A stretch of DNA of 6,144 bases from Halobacteriales archaeon (GCA_020201485.1 JAIVGT010000255.1:1-6144), one strand, 5' to 3'; counted from the first letter of the stretch, positions 1-5,508 are shown. Notes: generated from the sequence alone by a model not told the origin. A program made the numbers and translations.

Positions 1-857
1 CCGCCCACGATGAGCCCGGCCGCGGCGAGCGTGCGCGGGCCGATGGCCTCGCCGGCGAAGGCCCAGCCCAGGAGCACGGCGACGACGGGGTTCACGAAGG
101 CGTAGGTCGCGACGCGCGCCGCCGGGACCTGCTGCAGGAGCCAGACGTACGCGCTGAACGCGACGATGCTGCCGAGCACGACGAGGAACGCCCAGGCCAG
201 CCACGCCTCCGCCGTCACGGCCGCGAGGTCGAAGCGCGCCGCGTCGCCCGTCGCCAGGCTGAGCAGGGTGAACAGCGCGCCGCCGGTGAGCATCGTCAGC
301 GCCGTGCCGAGGAGGGGCGAGCTGGGCCTCGGAGCGGCGCGGCCCCAGAGGGAGCCGGCGCTCCAGCACATCGTGCCGAGGACGATGAGCAACGCGCCCG
401 GGCCGATGCGCGCGCCGCTGAGCTGGCCGGGGCCGAGGAGGAGCGCGATGCCGGCCACGCCGAGCGCGAGGCCGCCGAGGACGCGCCGGCCAGGGAGCAT
501 CCTGCTGCGCGCCGCCTCCATCGCCGCCATCCACACCGGGACGAGCGCGACGATGAGCGCGGCGATGCCCGAGTCCACCGTCTGCTCGGCGATGGTCACG
601 CCGCCGTTGCCCATGACGAGCATGAGGAAGCCGGTCACGACCGCGCTGCCAATGTGGGCGCGCGTCGGCCGGCCCGCGCCGCGCAGGCGGAGGAACGCGT
701 ACAGCACGCCGCCCGCCACGAGGAAGCGCGTGCCGGCCATGAAGAGCGGCGGCATGCTGCCGATGGCGATGCGGATGCCGAGGTAGGTCGCGCCCCAGAT
801 GACGTACACGGCGGCGAAGGCGGCCAGGACGAGCGCCTGCGTGCGGTCCAGCTTCAT
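1..857 (-). CDS. EamA/DMT-family membrane transporter (YedA-like), C-terminus cut by window edge
   Basis: Drug/metabolite-transporter superfamily permease of the cytoplasmic membrane, probably an exporter of small metabolites or amino acids; the substrate cannot be told from sequence. I translated it from ATG 857-855: it starts MKLDRTQALV and stays open to the left edge, giving 285 residues, so roughly 20 residues are missing against a usual length near 300. Two EamA repeats are visible, about residues 11-140 and 153-285, each a run of hydrophobic helices. The N-terminal stretch VYVIWGATYLGIRIAI followed by ARFLVAGG-like residues (40-50) and the late YAFVNPVVAVLLGW (residues 252-265) are typical of the YedA/RhaT-like branch. 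The start is supported by a Shine-Dalgarno GGAGG at 868-864, 6 nt before ATG. It is divergent from the HTH_10 regulator. Family assignment is firm; substrate is unknown. Confidence 0.9.
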   Translation of the reverse strand, partial: MKLDRTQALVLAAFAAVYVIWGATYLGIRIAIGSMPPLFMAGTRFLVAGGVLYAFLRLRGAGRPTRAHIGSAVVTGFLMLVMGNGGVTIAEQTVDSGIAALIVALVPVWMAAMEAARSRMLPGRRVLGGLALGVAGIALLLGPGQLSGARIGPGALLIVLGTMCWSAGSLWGRAAPRPSSPLLGTALTMLTGGALFTLLSLATGDAARFDLAAVTAEAWLAWAFLVVLGSIVAFSAYVWLLQQVPAARVATYAFVNPVVAVLLGWAFAGEAIGPRTLAAAGLIVG

Positions 858-860
858 CGC

Positions 861-868
861 ATCCCTCC
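861..868 (-). promoter_or_regulatory. Shine-Dalgarno site of the EamA transporter
   Basis: The minus strand reads GGAGGGAT then GCG then ATG, with GGAGG ending 6 nt before the start codon. This fixes the transporter start at 857. It also shows that this transcript has a leader, unlike the apparently leaderless mutase, epimerase and PadR genes in the same window. Confidence 0.6.
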
Positions 869-914
869 AGGCAAGTGACTCGCGCAGAGAGCATAAGGGT
901 TGGCAGGAGGCTGA

Positions 915-945
915 CGATTCGAAGAAATAAAAGTCATGCGAATCG
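915..945. repeat. Inverted repeat CGATTCG / CGAATCG around the AT-rich promoter patch
   Basis: CGATTCG at 915-921 and its exact reverse complement CGAATCG at 939-945 are separated by 17 nt. The arms are 24 nt apart centre to centre, a little over two helical turns. They bracket the putative TATA box of the transporter. The geometry would fit a dimeric regulator occluding TBP/TFB. The arms are directly seen; operator function is inferred. Confidence 0.4.
924..935 (-). promoter_or_regulatory. Putative TATA-box promoter of the EamA transporter
   Basis: On the minus strand the sequence reads GACTTTTATTTC, the most AT-rich stretch in this otherwise very GC-rich window. An archaeal TATA box here would place transcription start near 900-905, giving a leader of roughly 45 nt that contains the GGAGG ribosome binding site of the transporter. 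The box lies between the two arms of a 7-nt inverted repeat (915-921 and 939-945). The element is seen; its function is inferred. Confidence 0.45.
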
Positions 946-1132
946 AAAACGGAGCGTCTTCGCTGCGAATGGCTGGAACTTGCCGGGCGGTCCCCGCCTG
1001 GTCGCGCCAATCGACCGGAACCCGCGCCGGCACGCTCCATGCCTGCCGCGCATCGCACCGAGGCTTCACGCGGCCCGATGACCGCCCGCGGCGAAGTCCC
1101 TTGGCCCGTCATGCGCCGGCACCCCGAAACCG

Positions 1133-1150
1133 GGCCGCCATATGACGGCC
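1133..1150. repeat. 18-nt near-perfect palindrome centred on CATATG upstream of the regulator
   Basis: GGCCGCCATATGACGGCC matches its own reverse complement except for one mismatched base pair (1138/1145). It lies 49 nt before the preferred start of the HTH_10 regulator and overlaps the alternative ATG at 1142. A nine-base part, GCCATATGA, recurs at 3042-3050 just upstream of the PadR TATA box. It could be an operator; that is inference. Confidence 0.4.
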
Positions 1151-1198
1151 GTCGTTTGCCGGGCCAAGCATGATGCCCACGCCGGGCCATGGAGCCTC

Positions 1199-1885
1199 AT
1201 GCTCCAGGTGGGCTTCCGCTTCCAGCACGGGTGCAAGGTCAACCGGCTCTCCATCAAGCACCCCGAGGTCACGCTCGCCCACTGGTGCAACTTCCGCGTC
1301 GAGGTCCTGGAGGTGCAGACCCCGCCGGAGGAGCTGAGCGAGGCCTTCCGCCGCGACTTCGCCGCGCTCGTGCGGGAGCACGGCGCGGCCGTGCCGGACG
1401 GGCCCATGCCCCGCACGGTGATGATGGAGTGCTACTGCCGCCGCAAGGGCTGGACGATGGAGGGGATGTTCGAGCGCAACCACGCCCTGCCCCTGTACCC
1501 CGTCATCTACCGCGGCGGCTGGGAGCACTACCGCCTCGTCGCCATGGAGGAGCGCAAGCTGCAGCCCATCTTCACCGCACTGGCGAAGCGGGGCAAGGTG
1601 GAGATGACGAGCAAGCGCAAGCTCACCACCGGCCTGCTGGCCCACCACTTCATGGTCCCGGCGAACGAGCTGTTCGGCGACCTCACCCCGAAGCAGGCCG
1701 CGGCGCTCAGCGCGGCGGTCGAGCAGGGCTACTACCGCGTGCCGCGCAAGGTGCGCACCGAGGACATCGCCCGCCGGCGCAAGGTGCCGCGCACGACCTT
1801 CGAGGAGCACGTGCGCAAGGCGGAGAGCAAGATCATCACGAGCGCCGCGCCCTACGTGGCGATGGTGGCGGGCGGCGAGGCGTGA
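1199..1885 (+). CDS. HTH_10 (bacterio-opsin activator-type) archaeal transcriptional regulator
   Basis: DNA-binding regulator of an archaeal family related to the bacterio-opsin activator Bat. The last third, beginning LTPKQAAALSAAVEQGYY and continuing through VRTEDIARRRKVPRTTFEEHVRKAE, is a clear HTH_10 domain: conserved LTPKQ opening, GYY, then a helix-turn-helix around EDIA...VPRTTFEEHVRKAE. The N-terminal ~130 residues are a separate, probably sensory, domain with four cysteines (in HGC, WCN and CYC) and a conserved-looking LAHWCNFRVEVLEV stretch; its ligand is unknown. I prefer ATG 1199 (MLQVGFRFQHG, 228 residues), with GGAG 4 nt upstream. ATG 1142 is in frame and would add 19 residues with weaker codon bias (15 of 19 third positions G/C). 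The gene is divergent from the transporter, which makes that a candidate target, and its stop lies 10 nt from the stop of the convergent RDD gene. Confidence 0.85.
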   Translation: MLQVGFRFQHGCKVNRLSIKHPEVTLAHWCNFRVEVLEVQTPPEELSEAFRRDFAALVREHGAAVPDGPMPRTVMMECYCRRKGWTMEGMFERNHALPLYPVIYRGGWEHYRLVAMEERKLQPIFTALAKRGKVEMTSKRKLTTGLLAHHFMVPANELFGDLTPKQAAALSAAVEQGYYRVPRKVRTEDIARRRKVPRTTFEEHVRKAESKIITSAAPYVAMVAGGEA

Positions 1886-1899
1886 GCCGTGGCGCTCAC
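1882..1899. terminator. Small hairpin spanning both convergent stop codons
   Basis: GTGAGC (1882-1887) and GCTCAC (1894-1899) form a perfect 6-bp inverted repeat with a 6-nt loop. The TGA stop of the plus-strand regulator (1883-1885) and the TGA stop of the minus-strand RDD gene (1898-1896) lie in opposite arms. It could act as a bidirectional 3'-end structure. No T-tract of the kind used by archaeal terminators follows on either strand, so terminator function is uncertain. Confidence 0.3.
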
Positions 1900-2660
1900 C
1901 CCCGCACGACGATGGTCTCGGCGACGCGGTCGCTCATGCGCTGACGGCGCTCGGGCGACGCCACGAGCATGAGCAGCGCGTCGAGGGCGAGGAAGATGGG
2001 CGAGACCTTCACCAGGTTGCGGATGAAGCCCTCGCGGTACGTCATGGGCTTGCCGTCCACGCGCACCACGCGCAGCTCCAGGGCGCGCTTGCCGAGGGAG
2101 CGGCCCTCGCTGCCCTCCGTCCAGGTGAAGTAGCCGAGGACGAACGCGCTGCTTGCCAGGGCGATGATGCCCTGCCCGACGAGGCCCATCGTCGGGTCGT
2201 GGTAGCCCCAGGGCAGGAAGGCGAACCAGCCGTGCGTCGCGTCGCGCGGGAACGTGTGGCCGGCGTCGTACGCCACGCCCCCGCCGCCGAAGAGGGGCAG
2301 GAGCAGCGCCTGCAGCGTCATGTGGATGAACACCAGGCCGATGCCGATGAGCAGCGCGTCGATGAGGAACGCGCCAGCGCGGGGCAGGAGCGGCGCGCGC
2401 ACCAGCGGCTTCGCCAGCGGCTGCACGAACGCCGCGGCGAGCCCGTCGTCCCCGCCCGCCTTGGCGTGCGCGGCTTCGAGGTCCTCGCGCGTGACCTCGG
2501 TGCGGCCGGCGGCCGCGGCGCGCTCCTCGGCGACGGCGTGCAGGTGGCTCATGAGCTCGTACGTGATGCCGGAGCGCTCGGGGTCGCCCAGGACGTGCCG
2601 CGCCAGGATGCGGCGCACGGTGGCGTCGAGCCATCCCCGGGCTTCGGTCGTCATCTGCAT
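1896..2660 (-). CDS. RDD-family integral membrane protein with HAAS-like helical N-terminal domain
   Basis: A 254-residue membrane protein. The C-terminal two thirds is an RDD domain: the first helix starts RAGAFLIDALLIGIGLVF (residues 94-111, with the family Arg and Asp at 94 and 101), a second hydrophobic segment lies at about 161-181, then comes the typical EGRSLGKRALELRVVRVDGK loop and a third segment at about 218-234 before the MSDRVAETIVV end. Residues about 5-80 form a soluble helical domain with ITYELMSHLHAVAEERAAAAG followed by TREDLEAAHAKAGGDD. It resembles HAAS domains (DUF1700/DUF1129 type), which are known partners of PadR regulators. The role of RDD domains is mostly undefined; transport or envelope stress functions have been suggested for some. 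The gene starts 2 nt after the PadR stop, so the two are almost surely co-transcribed and translationally coupled. ATG 2654 is an alternative start two codons in. Confidence 0.85.
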   Translation of the reverse strand: MQMTTEARGWLDATVRRILARHVLGDPERSGITYELMSHLHAVAEERAAAAGRTEVTREDLEAAHAKAGGDDGLAAAFVQPLAKPLVRAPLLPRAGAFLIDALLIGIGLVFIHMTLQALLLPLFGGGGVAYDAGHTFPRDATHGWFAFLPWGYHDPTMGLVGQGIIALASSAFVLGYFTWTEGSEGRSLGKRALELRVVRVDGKPMTYREGFIRNLVKVSPIFLALDALLMLVASPERRQRMSDRVAETIVVRG

Positions 2661-2662
2661 GC

Positions 2663-3010
2663 TCAGTCACGCTCCAGGATTCGCGCCATCGCGCCCACGT
2701 GCTCCTTCCACTCCTTCGCCAGCATCGCGCGGTGCTCGCGCCCGGCGGCGGTGATGCGGTAGTACTTCCTCGGCGGCACGCCCGGCTCGACCTCGCGCCA
2801 CGAGCTCGTGATGTGCCCCTCCGCCTCGAGCGCGTGGAGCAGCGGGTACACGTTGCCCTCCGCCAGCTCCAGCACGCCCTTCGTGCGGTCGCGGATGGCG
2901 GTGATGATCTCGTACCCGTACCGCTCCCGCTCGCTCACGAGCTGGAGGATGGCGAGGCGCGTGCTGCCCTTGCGGAACTCCCGCGCCCAGCGGCCCACGT
3001 CCTCGGCCAA
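2663..3010 (-). CDS. PadR-family transcriptional repressor (short, winged-helix)
   Basis: A 115-residue cytoplasmic DNA-binding protein of the short PadR class. After REFRKGSTRLAILQLVSE the winged-helix signatures follow: RYGYEI, then GNVYPLLHALEAEGHI (recognition helix and start of the wing) and PPRKYYRITAAG, ending in a single amphipathic C-terminal dimerisation helix. I chose TTG 3010 rather than ATG 3046. The 12 extra residues (MARIYLLPIGTS) do not look like a PadR N-terminus, have weaker third-position GC, and would be encoded by the apparent TATA box itself (3031-3040), whereas TTG lies 21 nt beyond that box, the usual leaderless spacing. PadR proteins commonly repress their own operon; the partner here is the HAAS-RDD membrane protein directly downstream. 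The inducer is unknown. Confidence 0.88.
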   Translation of the reverse strand: MAEDVGRWAREFRKGSTRLAILQLVSERERYGYEIITAIRDRTKGVLELAEGNVYPLLHALEAEGHITSSWREVEPGVPPRKYYRITAAGREHRAMLAKEWKEHVGAMARILERD

Positions 3011-3030
3011 GGAGGTACCTATGGGCAAGA

Positions 3031-3040
3031 GGTATATCCT
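3031..3040 (-). promoter_or_regulatory. TATA-box promoter of the PadR-RDD operon
   Basis: The minus strand reads AGGATATACC, ending 21 nt before the TTG start at 3010. That spacing is expected for an archaeal leaderless transcript, and it supports the TTG start over the upstream ATG. GCCATATGA lies just upstream (3042-3050). Confidence 0.55.
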
Positions 3041-3094
3041 GGCCATATGAGCGTTGCGGCTGCGGCGTTGGAAGATGGCTGCGCGGCGGGCCGG

Positions 3095-3508
3095 TCAGGC
3101 CTTGGGTGCCGGCTGGACGAGCTCCGTGAGCACGCCGCCCGTGTCGCGCGGGTGGAGGAAGGCGACGAGCTTGTTCGCCGCTCCCGGTCGCGGCTCCTGG
3201 TCGATGAGCTGGATGCCCTGGGCCTTGGCCTCGGCGAGCGCGGCACGGATGTCCGGCACCTCGAACGCGACGTGGTGCAGCCCCGGGCCGCGCTTCTCCA
3301 GGAACTTGGCGATGGTGCTGTCCGGGCTGGTCGGCTCGAGCAGCTCGAGCTTCGACTCGCCGATGGGCAGGAAGCACACGCGCACCCGCTGGCTCGGCAC
3401 GTCCTCCTCGCCCTTCGCGTGCAGGCCGAGCTTGCCTTCCCAGAACGCGCGCGCCTCGGCCAGGGCCGGGACGGCGATGCCGATGTGGTCGAGCTTGCGC
3501 AGGTGCAC
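3095..3508 (-). CDS. mce: Methylmalonyl-CoA epimerase (VOC superfamily)
   Basis: A 137-residue cytoplasmic enzyme that interconverts (S)- and (R)-methylmalonyl-CoA, feeding the mutase encoded just upstream. It has two VOC (glyoxalase-fold) halves. Family hallmarks are KLDHIGIAVPAL at the start, RVRVCFLPIGESKLELLEPT, DSTIAKFLEKRGPGLHHVAFEV and GGVLTELVQP at the end. By comparison with characterised epimerases the divalent-metal ligands should be His8, Glu55, His79 (the HH pair at 78-79) and Glu129; all are present. Length fits the family. The GTG start at 3508 gives the usual short N-terminus and sits 22 nt after a promoter-like GCTTCAAGGCC. This frame stays open far upstream into the mutase, but that is a GC-rich shadow, not a fusion. 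There is no tight operon with the PadR gene, 84 nt downstream. Confidence 0.93.
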   Translation of the reverse strand: MHLRKLDHIGIAVPALAEARAFWEGKLGLHAKGEEDVPSQRVRVCFLPIGESKLELLEPTSPDSTIAKFLEKRGPGLHHVAFEVPDIRAALAEAKAQGIQLIDQEPRPGAANKLVAFLHPRDTGGVLTELVQPAPKA

Positions 3509-3529
3509 GCGGCGGCAAGCGTGCGCGCC

Positions 3530-3540
3530 GGCCTTGAAGC
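3530..3540 (-). promoter_or_regulatory. Putative leaderless promoter of the epimerase, motif shared with the mutase
   Basis: The minus strand reads GCTTCAAGGCC, ending 22 nt before the GTG start. The mutase promoter carries GCTTAAGGCC at exactly the same distance from its ATG. The element abuts the stop codon of the candidate small ORF (3542-3540). Sequence and spacing are seen; promoter activity is inferred. Confidence 0.45.
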
Positions 3541-3644
3541 TATTCCAGGAGGAAGCCCTGGAGCCAGCTCCGGACCTCGGGCCGCGCCTTCGCCGGCTTC
3601 CCGGCCTGGGCGCGCATCGGCTCCATGCGCATGCGCTTCGCCAT
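3540..3644 (-). CDS. Candidate 34-residue basic small protein between mutase and epimerase
   Basis: ATG 3644 to TAG 3542-3540 encodes a 34-residue peptide, MAKRMRMEPM at the start and VRSWLQGFLLE at the end. I do not recognise it. I counted G/C at codon positions one, two and three as 24, 17 and 33 of 34. That 71/50/97 percent pattern is the signature of a real gene in this genome and not of random intergenic DNA. It has eight Arg/Lys against three Glu, no cysteine, a probably disordered Ala/Pro/Lys middle and a short amphipathic C-terminal helix. An in-frame TAG at 3668-3666 fixes the upstream limit. A weak promoter-like GGGCAAGTAG ends 22 nt before the ATG. It could be a small partner or regulator of methylmalonyl-CoA metabolism, a nucleic-acid-binding peptide, or a decaying gene fragment; position alone suggests the first. 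Confidence 0.45.
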   Translation of the reverse strand: MAKRMRMEPMRAQAGKPAKARPEVRSWLQGFLLE

Positions 3645-3675
3645 GCACGGCCGAGCGCGCCGCCCCTACTTGCCC

Positions 3676-3689
3676 GGCCGGCTCCGGCC
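3676..3689. repeat. GC-rich inverted repeat downstream of the mutase gene
   Basis: GGCCGG (3676-3681) and CCGGCC (3684-3689) form a perfect inverted repeat with 2 nt between them, about 60 nt past the mutase stop and upstream of the small ORF. In RNA it would fold as a 5-bp stem with a 4-nt loop. It could be part of the mutase 3' end or simply a product of base composition. No T-tract is present. Confidence 0.25.
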
Positions 3690-3750
3690 AGAGTTCCCTT
3701 CGTCCTGCAGCGCCGGCTTGCCGCGCACACCGGGTGCGTCCCGCGCGCGG

Positions 3751-5421
3751 TCACACGTCGGCCGGGGCCTGGTATTCCCCGAAGACCTCGCGCATCGCGT
3801 TGCACGTCTCGCCCGTCGTGCAGCCGGCGCGCGCAGCGGTGAGGATGGGCGGGAGCAGGTTCGCATCGCCCTCCGCCGCGCTCCGCAGGGCACGGAGGGC
3901 GCGTTCGCTCGCGTGCCCGTCGCGCGCCGCGCGGTGCGCGTGGAGCTGGGCCACGAGCTTGCCCTCCAGGTCCTTGCCGATGCGGTGCAGCTCCGGCGCG
4001 CGCGCCTCCTCCGTCTGGTAGCGGTTCACGCCCACGACGACGCGCTCCCCGTCCTCCACCTCGCGCTGCCACCGGTACGCGCTCGCCTGGATCTCGCGCT
4101 GCGGCCAGCCGCGCTCGATGGCGCGCAGCATGCCGCCCATCCCGTCGATGCGCCCGATGAGCTCCCAGGCTTCCTCCTCCAGCTGGTCGGTCATCCACTC
4201 CAGGTAATAGGAGCCGCCCGCCGGGTCCACGACGTTCGGCGCGCCGCTCTCCTGGGCGATGACCTGCTGCGTGCGCAGGGCGATGCGCGCGGCCTTCTGC
4301 GTGGGCAAAGCGAGCGCCTCGTCCATGGCGTTCGTGTGCAGCGATTGCGCGCCGCCCAAGACCGCGGCGAGCGCCTGCACGGCGACGCGCACCACGTTGT
4401 TCTCCGGCTCCTGCGCCGTCAGCGAGCTGCCCGCGGTCTGGACGTGGAAGCGGCACAGCCGGGAGCGCGGGTCCTTGGCCTGGAAGCGCTCGGTCATGAT
4501 GCGCGCCCACATCCGGCGCGCGGCGCGGAACTTCGCCACCTCCTCGAACAGGTCGTTGTGGGCGTTGAAGAAGAAGCTCAGCCGCGGGGCGAAGCTGTCC
4601 ACGCCCAGGCCGCGCTCCTGCGCCGCCTGCGCGTAGGCGATGCCATCCGCCAGGGTGAAGGCCAGCTCCTGCGCGGCCGTGCAGCCCGCCTCGCGGATGT
4701 GGTACCCGCTGATGCTGATGGTGTTCCACTTCGGCACGTGCTCCGCGCACCACTGCATCAGGTCCACGGTGAGCCGCATGCTCGGACCGGGCGGGAAGAT
4801 GTACGTGCCCCGCGCCATGTACTCCTTGAGGATGTCGTTCTGCACCGTGCCCTCGAGCTCCGCGCTCGGCACGCCCTGCCGCTCCCCGGCGACCACGTAG
4901 TAGCTGAGCAGGACGCTGGCCGGGGCGTTGATGGTCATGCTCGTGCTCACCTCGCCGAGCGGCAGGCCGTGCAGCAGGCGCTGCATGTCGCCGGCGTGCG
5001 CGATGCTCACCCCCGTCTTGCCCACCTCCCCCAGGCTGCGCGGGTCATCGGGGTCGAGGCCGATCTGCGTCGGCAGGTCGAAGGCCACGCTCAGCCCCGT
5101 CTGACCCGCCTTCAGGAGCTGGTGGTAGCGCGCGTTGCTCTCCTCGGCGCTGGCGAAGCCGGCGTACTGCCGCATCGTCCACAGCTTGCCCCGGTACATC
5201 GTGGGGTGGATGCCGCGCGTGTACGGCGCCTGGCCGGGGAAGCCCTCGCGCTGCGGGTCGTGGTCCTCGAGGTCGAGGGGCGTGACCAGCGGGGGCACGG
5301 GCGTGCTGCTCTGCGTGACGAACGGCTCCTCCCGCTGCCCCTGCGCGGCGCTCGCGTCGAAGCTGCGCTGCCATCGGGCGCGCGAGTCCCGGAGCCGGGC
5401 CAGGGCGTCCTCCGACCACAT
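3751..5421 (-). CDS. mcmA1: Methylmalonyl-CoA mutase, large (catalytic) subunit, no B12 domain
   Basis: Catalytic TIM-barrel chain (556 residues) of adenosylcobalamin-dependent methylmalonyl-CoA mutase, converting (R)-methylmalonyl-CoA to succinyl-CoA. Conserved blocks run in order: TPLDLEDHD, GIHPTMYRGKLWTMRQYAGF, GLSVAFDLPTQIGLDPD, GTVQNDILKEYMARGTYIFP, KWNTISISGYHIREAG, FAPRLSFFFNAHND, QSLHTNAMDEALALPT and ending REVFGEY. Residues known from the Propionibacterium enzyme align with a constant offset of three: Tyr86 (Y89), Gln194 (Q197), Arg204 (R207), Lys231 (K234), His241 (H244) and Arg280 (R283). Tyr/Arg at 86/204 favour methylmalonyl-CoA over isobutyryl-CoA, where Phe/Gln occur. The chain stops before the cobalamin-binding domain, as in archaeal split mutases, so a separate ~140-residue B12 subunit is needed; none is in the window. 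The ATG at 5421 lies 22 nt past a promoter-like element. Confidence 0.96.
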   Translation of the reverse strand: MWSEDALARLRDSRARWQRSFDASAAQGQREEPFVTQSSTPVPPLVTPLDLEDHDPQREGFPGQAPYTRGIHPTMYRGKLWTMRQYAGFASAEESNARYHQLLKAGQTGLSVAFDLPTQIGLDPDDPRSLGEVGKTGVSIAHAGDMQRLLHGLPLGEVSTSMTINAPASVLLSYYVVAGERQGVPSAELEGTVQNDILKEYMARGTYIFPPGPSMRLTVDLMQWCAEHVPKWNTISISGYHIREAGCTAAQELAFTLADGIAYAQAAQERGLGVDSFAPRLSFFFNAHNDLFEEVAKFRAARRMWARIMTERFQAKDPRSRLCRFHVQTAGSSLTAQEPENNVVRVAVQALAAVLGGAQSLHTNAMDEALALPTQKAARIALRTQQVIAQESGAPNVVDPAGGSYYLEWMTDQLEEEAWELIGRIDGMGGMLRAIERGWPQREIQASAYRWQREVEDGERVVVGVNRYQTEEARAPELHRIGKDLEGKLVAQLHAHRAARDGHASERALRALRSAAEGDANLLPPILTAARAGCTTGETCNAMREVFGEYQAPADV

Positions 5422-5442
5422 CGCGCGCGCACCCTCGACGCA

Positions 5443-5454
5443 GGCCTTAAGCCC
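5443..5454 (-). promoter_or_regulatory. Putative leaderless promoter of the mutase
   Basis: The minus strand reads GGGCTTAAGGCC, ending 22 nt before the ATG. CTTAAG is the only AT-rich island in this stretch and stands where an archaeal TATA box would drive a leaderless transcript. No Shine-Dalgarno sequence precedes the ATG. The motif is nearly the same as that upstream of the epimerase. Confidence 0.5.
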
Positions 5455-5508
5455 GCGCCTTGGACGCGCCTCGCCCAGCGCGCGACGCGGACAGGGGTGG
5501 GCCAGAAC

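Larger units (their letters stand above)
858..1198. other. Divergent intergenic region between transporter and HTH_10 regulator
   Basis: About 340 nt without a convincing gene. It holds the transporter ribosome binding site (861-868), an AT-rich patch at about 888-950 with the likely transporter promoter, an inverted repeat (915-945), and an imperfect palindrome around CATATG (1133-1150). Short open frames here, for example one on the plus strand at 1039-1173, have a weak third-position GC bias (31 of 44 codons) compared with real genes nearby and are not annotated. If the regulator starts at the upstream ATG (1142) the gap shrinks to 284 nt. Confidence 0.6.

Noticed and set aside
166..786. 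206-codon plus-strand frame
   Set aside because: It is antisense to the EamA transporter, whose minus-strand translation shows clear membrane helices and family motifs.
1039..1173. 44-codon plus-strand frame in the intergenic region (MPAAHRTEAS...)
   Set aside because: Third-position GC is only 31 of 44, it overlaps the regulator's upstream region, and no ribosome site or motif supports it.
1109..1810. 233-codon minus-strand frame
   Set aside because: It is antisense to the HTH_10 regulator, whose domain match is clear.
3666..3893. 75-codon minus-strand frame overlapping the mutase 3' end, in frame with the small ORF
   Set aside because: Most of it is an alternative frame of the mutase; it ends at TAG 3668-3666, so it is not a longer version of the small protein.
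3095..4753. A 552-codon minus-strand frame ending in the epimerase, suggesting a fusion
   Set aside because: Everything upstream of GTG 3508 is low-complexity Arg/Gly/Ala sequence in an alternative frame of the mutase; only the last 137 codons are a protein domain.
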